Assembly: GCA_012932295.1 (NCBI GenBank)
Contig: JAAONU010000018.1
Coordinates: 2,474,206 to 2,538,205, forward strand
Source: Cyclina sinensis
Taxonomy: Eukaryota > Mollusca > Bivalvia > Venerida > Veneridae
Length of the DNA stretch: 64,000 nt
Direction: 5' to 3'
Position 1 is the first letter of the stretch. Each line of letters starts with the position of its first letter. The position numbers and the translations under genes are program-made. The notes beneath the pieces are model-generated. The model was given only the letters and a program-made list of their open reading frames with translations, made no database searches and was not told where the DNA came from. Shown piece by piece: positions 57,101-64,000 of the stretch.

Positions 57101-58984
57101 AAGTTATCTGATACAAGTACCTTTCAGCGGCGGCTGCTGAAGAAATTTTGAAAATATATATGATCTAGAATGACCATAGTTTTGAAGTGAATGTATGTGA
57201 TATGGTAAAAATTAGTAAATGAATAACTGGAAAACAACATTTTGAGATAACAAGAGTTATACTCAAGCAAATACCTGCATGATCATCCTATATAACATGG
57301 TTAAAAAGCACCTTTATATCTTGAAATATTGAATTCTGGCATGAGAGAAATGGAAATTAAATTGAAATGTCTGTAAAAATTGTGTACCAGGCAGTTCATC
57401 TGTATATTTGTCAATCAGAATCTGGACTTTTGACTCGTCAATATTTGGGTCATTTTTTTTTTAAATAACATGCTCTGTGGATCTATAGCATGTGTTCGTG
57501 CATTATCTTCATCCAAGGCTATTGATTTACCTGTGTTTGTTTTGTCTTATTTTTTAAATAGCTGCCTTATATAACGTGTTCAAAAGATATTTGAAATATA
57601 TAACCAATCAATAGTTTTAAATGTTCAGTTGTTGAAAAGATATAGGCTTTTTTTGACAAGTAAGACAATAAAAAGAATACTTGATCACTCAATCAGATAG
57701 GTAAACTATAATTCTCACAATAGGTGTTAACCCTTTTTGTAATGTTATACTCAGGGATATAATTGTTTTATTTTAAAACTTGCGATTCAACTCTTCTAAA
57801 ATTATTTGAATATTGGCAACATTTTAACATGAATTTAAACTCATTAAAATTGTTATGTCTATTACTGTTAACAGAACAACACAATAAAATCAACATTCTA
57901 TAATCTTAGCAACATTTGTAATCTTCAGTCAAGCTGCAAGTTTTAAATGTGCAAAAATTTCACATTTTAACAACGTAGCTGATTTCATGAGCAACATAAA
58001 AAACAATCAAATACAGAATTTATTAAGAAAATGCTATGGTGGCCTTGAAAGCAAATAAATTCTGTCCTTGTCATTAAGGAAATGCCGTTTTGTTAAATGT
58101 CCAATTGTTTCATTAGTTACACTTTAAATAGAAGCATTCAAGCTAAATCAATGAAGGAATGAATAATTAAAATAAAACAATAAATTTAAGGATTTGTTCA
58201 AGTATTTACCTGGAATGGTAGGGAAATGAAGTCCAAGATAAATAAATCTATCCAGATAAGACTGTCTGTCTTCAACACTGCAGAGTCCACTGTTTGCCTT
58301 AGCTATATAATTATACTTTCAAATTGCACCCCTTTCTTATGTAAATTGTATTTCTCTATCGTATTTACTTACAATCCAGTAGACACACGGGAACAATCCA
58401 GTTACTGCCGCTACTCTATTTTTACCGATCAACGCATATTACTTGAGCAGTTATTTAAACAATATATACGAAGTAGCGTTTCTTAAAAGAACCCGTGGAA
58501 GATTAACGAGGTTAAATATTTTCAATACGTACGTAACTACAATAGAAACAGGTAAAGAATCACATGTTCATGTTAACGGAACGTTGCAGACATTTTTCTT
58601 AAAGGGTTTTGATGACCCGTAGCAGAAAATGTAAAAACGACATTTCTACAAACGAATGTAATTAAATATATTTTGACATTTTGTTCTGAAAAATAAACGT
58701 ATTAAGTGCGTTTAACTTAAATGTAAACTTTACATGGGTGGACCTTTAACTTTTAGAAACGTCATTATTTATTTTATATACTAGTTAATGAGACAATTCG
58801 CTGTCGTACTTAATTATCCATTTTCGGAGAATATTCGTAAAATTCTGCACCATATTTCATATGTTTTATATGTTAACAAAAATAAACAAGATACCAACAA
58901 TATGCTAGTTAGAGATAACATGAACGTATCATGCATGTCTTACGTAAAAATGCTGAATGTATCAAACGAACTGTTAACACAAGT
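54153..58984. other. Upstream region of the DUF1330-like gene
   Basis: No coding exon is recognised. A minus-strand donor CCAG|GTAAAT (exon end at 58210) could close an untranslated first exon, and another strong donor, ATT|GTAAGT, lies near 58372. There is a C-run followed by (CA)n at 57068-57089. Most of the region is plain AT-rich sequence. Confidence 0.35.
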
Positions 58985-59335
58985 GACAGACCGTTAGGTT
59001 GTACGTATATAAAAGTGTAGCGGACAGACCGTTAGGTTGTACGTATATAAAAGTGTAGCGGACAGACCGTTAGGTTGTACGTATATAAAGGTGTAGCGGA
59101 CAGACCGTTAGGTTGTACGTATATAAAGGTGTAGCGGAGAGACCGTTAGGTTGTACGTATATAAAGGTGTAGCGGACAGACCGTTAGGTTGTACGTATAT
59201 AAAGGTGTAGCGGACAGACCGTTAGGTTGTACGTATATAAAGGTGTAGCGGAGAGACCGTTAGGTTGTACGTATATAAAGGTGTAGCGGACAGACCGTTA
59301 GGTTGTACGTATATAAAGGTGTAGCGGACAGACAC
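58985..59335. repeat. 38-bp minisatellite, about 9 copies, each with TATATAAAG
   Basis: The unit GACAGACCGTTAGGTTGTAC followed by GTATATAAAGGTGTAGCG starts at 58985 and 59023 and repeats with exact 38-bp spacing. Two copies have GAGAGACC instead of GACAGACC; the first two have AAAAG instead of AAAGG. Confidence 0.95.
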
Positions 59336-60205
59336 ACGAAAACGCCTTGTCGCCGTTGCTTAACCAGCACTTAGTTCCATGGAAGAATCCGACAATGAAA
59401 CAAGCTGTACTTAATTGCATTGTCAGTGATCTACAAATGTCAACATAAACCCTGTCCTGAAATTTTAATCAGTTCCAACAAGCAAGCACCGAAGTGTCGC
59501 GAAAACGTGTCTCTGTAAAAATGCAAAAGTTAGGAAATTAATTAGGTATAAAAAGCATAAAGCATATTACTTGTAAAACTAATCATTTTGAAACAAAAAA
59601 TATGATTAACATTCAATGTTTTGAGCTTTGCACGGGATGTTTTGCTCATAGTTATCATTACTGTATACGTCCACACAGTCACATATAGCAAACATTCTGT
59701 GTTTTCGATCACTGCTCCATGAATAAGACGTATTAGAAGACTTAAATGATAACAGATGTCGACAGTAAATGAACCCAGTGTACAGACTAAGCTGTAAAAC
59801 TTGTTAAATAAGGTGAAGGTCAGATGTCACTGGTTGCTGGCATTAGTATAGTTTATCAAGTGACGTATCGGTACGGGATAAACCCCTGAACATCAGAGGA
59901 TTCGCCTCTTCGAAGATGACTATTCATTTTTCAATGTAAAAGAAATGGCCACCAAACTTAAACATTTAAAACATATATATTGAAATAGTGTTGTGGTCTT
60001 GCATAAGACTTTGACAGACAAAAGATCAATTAAATTTTTGGCAAACAAAACACAAACGAGGTTATGATACCAAATGAATATTTATAATTATTTCGTCAAC
60101 CCTTAAACTGCGGAAAAAATATCACATGACTGGAGACGTAAGAAAGTTTTTAATAAAACCCTGTTTTCAAATTTTTAAAGTTGGCGTTACTTTCGGACAT
60201 GATGG
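59336..60205. other. Unique sequence between minisatellites
   Basis: No gene, repeat or element recognised. Confidence 0.4.
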
Positions 60206-62500
60206 ACTAAATGAATGAAGCACAACTGATAGTAGTGGTAAAACTGTAATTAGTGGCAAAATTGTAAGTAGTGGTATAACTACAAAAACTAATACAATTA
60301 TAAGTAGTGGTAAAACTGAAAGTACTGGTAAACTATCTGTAGTGGTATAACTATAAATAGTGGTAAAACAATAAGTAGTGGTACAATTGTAAGAAGTGAT
60401 ATAACTATAAGTACTGGTAAAACTGTAAGTAGTGGTAATACTATAAGTAGTGGTAATAATATAAGTAGTGGTAAAACAGTAAGTAGTGGTAATACTGTAA
60501 GTAATTGTAATACGATATGTAGTGGTAATAATATAAGTAGTGATAAAACTGTAAGTAATTGTAATACTTTAAGTAGTGGTTAAACTATATGTAGTAGTAA
60601 AACTATAAATAGTGGTAAAACTATAAGTGTGGTAATAATAACAATATTTGTACTGGTAAAACTGTAAGTAATTGTAATACCATAAGTAGTGGTAATAATA
60701 TAAGGAGTGGTAAGACTGTAAGTAATTGTAATACTATAAGTAGTGGTAATAATACAAGCAGTGGTAAAACTGTAAGTAATTGTAATACTATAAGTAGTGG
60801 TAATAATACAAGCAGTGGTAAAACTGTTAGTAATTGTAATGGTAGTGGTTAAACTGTATGTAATAGTAGAACTATAAGTAGTGGTAAAACAATAAATATT
60901 GGTAAAACTATATGTAGTAGTAAAACTATAAGTAGTGGTAAAACTATAAGTAGTGGTAATAATATAAAAAAGGTAAAACTATTAGTAGTGGTAAAACTGT
61001 AAGCAGTGGTAATATTTCAGTAGAGGTAACACTATAAGAAGTGGTATAACTATAAACAGTGGTAATACTAGTAGTAATGTAGTGGTAAAACTTTTTGTTG
61101 TGGTAAAACTATAAATACTGACAAAACTGTAAATATTACATAACTGTAAATAATGAAAAATCTGTAAGTAATGGTAAATCTATAAATAGTTACAAAACTG
61201 TAAGTAGTGCAAAAATTGTAAGTAGTGGAAAAACTGTGGGTAGTAGTAAATTTATGTAGTTGTAAGCTCTTAAGAAATTGTAAAACAATAAGAAGTGGTA
61301 AAACCTTAAGTAGTGTTTAAACTGTATGTAGTGGTAAAACTTTAAATACTGACAAAACTGTAACTAGTGGTAAAACTATAAAAAGTGGTTCAACTGTTAA
61401 TAGTGATAAAACTTTTAATAGTGTCAAAAACCGTAAGCAGTGGCAAAACTGTAAGTAGTGTCAAAAACCGTAAGCAGTGGCAAAACTGTAATTAGTCGTA
61501 TTATTATGAGTTGTAGTAATACTGTAAAAAGTGGCAAAATCAAAAGTAAAGGTAAAACTGTATATAGTGGCAAAACTGTAAATAGTGATAAAATTGTAAA
61601 GAATAGTACAAAAGTGTATGTGGTGGCAAAACTGTAAATGATGGCAAACTGTAACAAAGTTACAAAACTTTAAGTAGTGGAAAATTGTAAATAGAGGCAA
61701 AAATATAAGAAATGGTAAAACGTTAAATAGGCGTTTTACTGTGAGTAGAGGTTTAACTGTAAAATGTGGCAAAACAATAAGATGTGGTAAAACTGTTAAT
61801 AGTGACAAAACTCTAAAAAGTGGCAAAACCGTAAGTAGTGGCAAAACTGTAAAGAGTGGCAATATTATAAAAAGTGACAAAACTGTTTATAGTGGCAAAA
61901 CTGTAAAGAGTGGCAAAACTGTAAGTAACAGTAAAACTGTAAAAAGTGACATCAAGGTGAACAAATGTGCCAAGGTATTTTAAATTCCTTCCATGCACGA
62001 AGAAGTTATGGCCCAAACAAGGTCTCTCATCAAAGTTTTAGAACTTTGACCTGGCACTGTGACCTTGACCTTTGAGCTGGGAACCTGGATCTTGCACGCG
62101 ACACACCGTCTCATCAAGGTGAACAAATGGCCAAAATGTGTCAAAATCCTTTCTGTATACAGAAGTTATGGCCCGAACCAGGCAGACTATGAATAGTGAT
62201 AAAAAAAAACTGTAAAATGTGGTAAAACTGTAAAAAGAGGCAAAACTGTAAGAAGTGGTTAAACTGTAAATAGAGGCAAAAGCGTCAGTAGTAGTAAAAC
62301 TATAAGAAGTGGCAAAACTTTAAGAAGTGTTAAAACTGTTAATAGTGGCAAAACTGTAAGTAGTGGTAAAACTGTAAGTAGTTGTTAATCTATATATATT
62401 GACAAAACTGTAAGTTGTGATAAATCTATAAAAAGTGACAAAACTGTAAGCTTTTGCAAAACTTTAAGTAGTTATAAAACTGTAAATAATGGCAAAACTG
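60206..62500. repeat. Degenerate 18-bp minisatellite
   Basis: Head-to-tail copies of GTAAGTAGTGGTAAAACT with frequent substitutions and small indels (for example GTAATAATATAAGTAGTG). The period keeps reading frames open, producing low-complexity Leu/Thr/Phe- or Ser/Gly/Lys-rich translations on both strands that are not real proteins. A dispersed repeat interrupts it at about 61945-62190. Confidence 0.95.
61945..62190. repeat. Dispersed bivalve-type repeat inside the 18-bp array
   Basis: Two units contain AAGGTGAACAAATG, a GCCAA-type block and GAAGTTATGGCCC. Between them lies TGTGACCTTGACCTTTGAGC. This resembles the TGACCTTGACC repeats at 1-735 and in intron 3. The 18-bp array resumes on the right. 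Confidence 0.85.
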
Positions 62501-64000
62501 TAGATAGTGGCATCACTATTAGTAATGATGAAACTGTAAGTAAAGATGAAACTGTAAGTAGTGGTATCACTGTTAGTAATGATGAAACTGTAAGAAGTGG
62601 TATCACTGTTAGTAATGATGAAACTGTAAGAAGTGGTATCACTGTAAGTAATGATAAAACTGTAAGAAGTGGCATCACTGTTAGTAATGATGAAACTGTA
62701 GGCAGTGGTATCACTGTAAGTAATGATAAAACTGCAAGAAGTGGCATCGCTGTTAGTAATGATGAAACTGTAAGAAGTGGTGTCACTGTTAGTAATGATG
62801 AAACTGTAAGAAGTGGTATCACTGTTAGTAGTCAAGTTCAAGTTCAACTTATTACTGCCAACAGTCAATTCTGACTATACTAGGCAGGCAAGTTCTTGCA
62901 AATTATTGCTTCCTGGGTTCAAACCAGTACTCGCGCCGAAAGTGAGGAATGTGGAATGTCACTCGAATTTCTCACCTCTGGTGGGGTTCGAACCGGCAAC
63001 CTCCGGATCGGAAGTCCGGCGCTCTAACCCATCGACCACTGCTCCTCCTAACAATGATGAAACTGTAAGAATTGGTATCACTGTTTGTAATGATAAAACT
63101 GTAAGAAGTGGTATCACTGTAAGTAATGATGAAACTCTAAGTAGTGGTATCACTGTTAGTAATGATAAAACTGTAGGTAGTGGTATCACTGTTAGTAATG
63201 ATGAAACTGTAGGCAGTGGTATCACTGTTAGTAATGATGAAACTGTAAGAAGTGGTATAACTGTAAGAAATGATGAAACTGTAAGTAGTGGTATCACTGT
63301 TAGTAATGATGAAACTGTAGGCAGTGGTATCACTGTAAGTAATGATGAAACTGTAAGTAGTGGTATCACTGTAAGAAATGATGAAACTGTAAGAAATGGT
63401 TTCACTGTAAGAAATGACGAAACTCTTAGTAGTGGTATCACTGTAAGAAATGATGGAACTGTAGGCAGTGGTATCACTGTTAGTAATGATGAAACTGTAA
63501 GTAGTGGTATCACTGTTTGTAATGATGAAACTGTAAGTAGTGGTATCACTGTAAGAAATGACGAATCTCTTAGGAGTGGTATCACTGTTAGTAATGATGA
63601 ATCTGTTGGCAGTGGTATCACTGTAAGTAATGATGAAACTGTAAGTAGTGGCATCACTGTAAGAAATGACGAAACTCTAAGTAGTGGTATCATTGTAAGA
63701 AATGATGAAACTGCACGTAGTGGTATCACTGTAAGAAATGACGAAACTCTAAGCAGTGGTATCACTGTAAGAAATGATGAAACTCTAAGTAGTGGTATCA
63801 CTGTAAGAAATGACGAAACTCTTAGTAGTGGTATCACTGTAAGTAATGATGAAACTGCACGTAGTGGTATCACTGTAAGAAATGACAAAACTCTAAGTAG
63901 TGGCATCACTGTTAGTAATGATGAAACTGTAGGCAGTGGTATCACTGTAAGAAATGATGAAACTGTAAGTATTTGTATCATTGTAAGAAATGACGAAACT
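62490..64000. repeat. 36-bp higher-order minisatellite, runs off the window
   Basis: The unit is GTAAGTAGTGGTATCACT followed by GTTAGTAATGATGAAACT: two 18-bp halves that descend from the 18-bp unit next door and have diverged into a dimer. More than 30 copies are present. Minus-strand frames of up to 340 codons (iterated SSLLTVIPLLTV) are artefacts. A SINE interrupts it at 62831-63048. Confidence 0.96.
62831..63048 (-). mobile_element. tRNA-derived SINE
   Basis: On the minus strand, GGAGGAGCAGTGGTCGATGG begins a tRNA-like head with an A box (TGGTCGATGGG), an anticodon-like stem-loop CCGGA-CTTCCGA-TCCGG and a perfect B box GGTTCGAACC (62985-62994). A body follows (CCACATTCCTCACTTTCGG, then GTACTGG and GAACCCAGGAAGCA), and the 3' tail CCTGCCTAGTATAGTCAG ends in a GTTGAACTTGAAC repeat. 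The body recurs at 17843 and the tail at 25607, so this is a family with at least three members in the window. RNA polymerase III transcription is inferred from the A and B boxes. Confidence 0.88.

Noticed and set aside
61461..61880. Long overlapping frames on both strands
   Set aside because: These are low-complexity translations of the 18-bp array, open on both strands at once.
62985..63048. tRNA gene on the minus strand
   Set aside because: The A box, anticodon-like loop and B box are present, but the acceptor stem does not pair with the sequence after the B box, and the unit continues into a SINE body. It is a tRNA-derived SINE, not a functional tRNA.
62959..63981. 340-codon minus-strand open frame
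   Set aside because: It is the 36-bp minisatellite read in a frame kept open because the period is divisible by three; the translation is an iterated 12-residue motif. Its N-terminal end runs off the array, and its C-terminal part reads through the SINE.

Overview
This is eukaryotic DNA, most likely from a marine invertebrate and probably a bivalve mollusc. It is AT-rich, its genes are split into short exons by long GT-AG introns, and it is packed with minisatellites. It also carries dispersed repeats with (TGTC)n/(CCGT)n runs and TGACCTTGACC blocks of the kind common in bivalve genomes. The species assignment is inference; nothing here fixes it.

Two intact multi-exon genes can be rebuilt exon by exon with matching splice phases. 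Gene 1 (+ strand, 22575-35660, 11 coding exons, 400 aa) encodes a protein that resembles the shoulder (SPFH/band-7-like) part of the major vault protein, followed by a charged coiled coil. Gene 2 (- strand, 54134-42421, 12 coding exons, 444 aa) has a disordered N-terminus encoded by very small phase-0 exons, followed by two dimeric alpha/beta-barrel-like (DUF1330-like) repeats. The genes converge on a gene-free 6.7-kb interval.

The left third (1-22.3 kb) is a transposon graveyard. It holds a 145-bp tandem repeat (1-735), a small hAT-like element (3345-3936), and two copies of one MITE, one of which was split by a second MITE (4760-6480, 5112-6298, 6957-7606). It also holds a broken jockey/CR1-like LINE (12376-15475), a foldback element with a 9-bp target duplication (18103-19213), and a G/C-rich hAT-like element with a duplicated right half (20009-21056). 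Exon remnants of FLYWCH/PHD-type proteins lie near inverted AAATCGGCCCC repeats at two loci (8.2-9.1 kb and 16.1-16.8 kb), which suggests two halves of one autonomous DNA transposon family. Two coding-looking minus-strand exons (10447-10629 and 7669-7811) remain unidentified.

The right end (52.8-64 kb) is dominated by minisatellites of 24, 51, 38, 18 and 36 bp. The last array runs off the window and is interrupted by a tRNA-derived SINE. The long reading frames in these arrays are repeat artefacts. No standalone functional RNA gene, CRISPR array or prokaryotic feature was seen.
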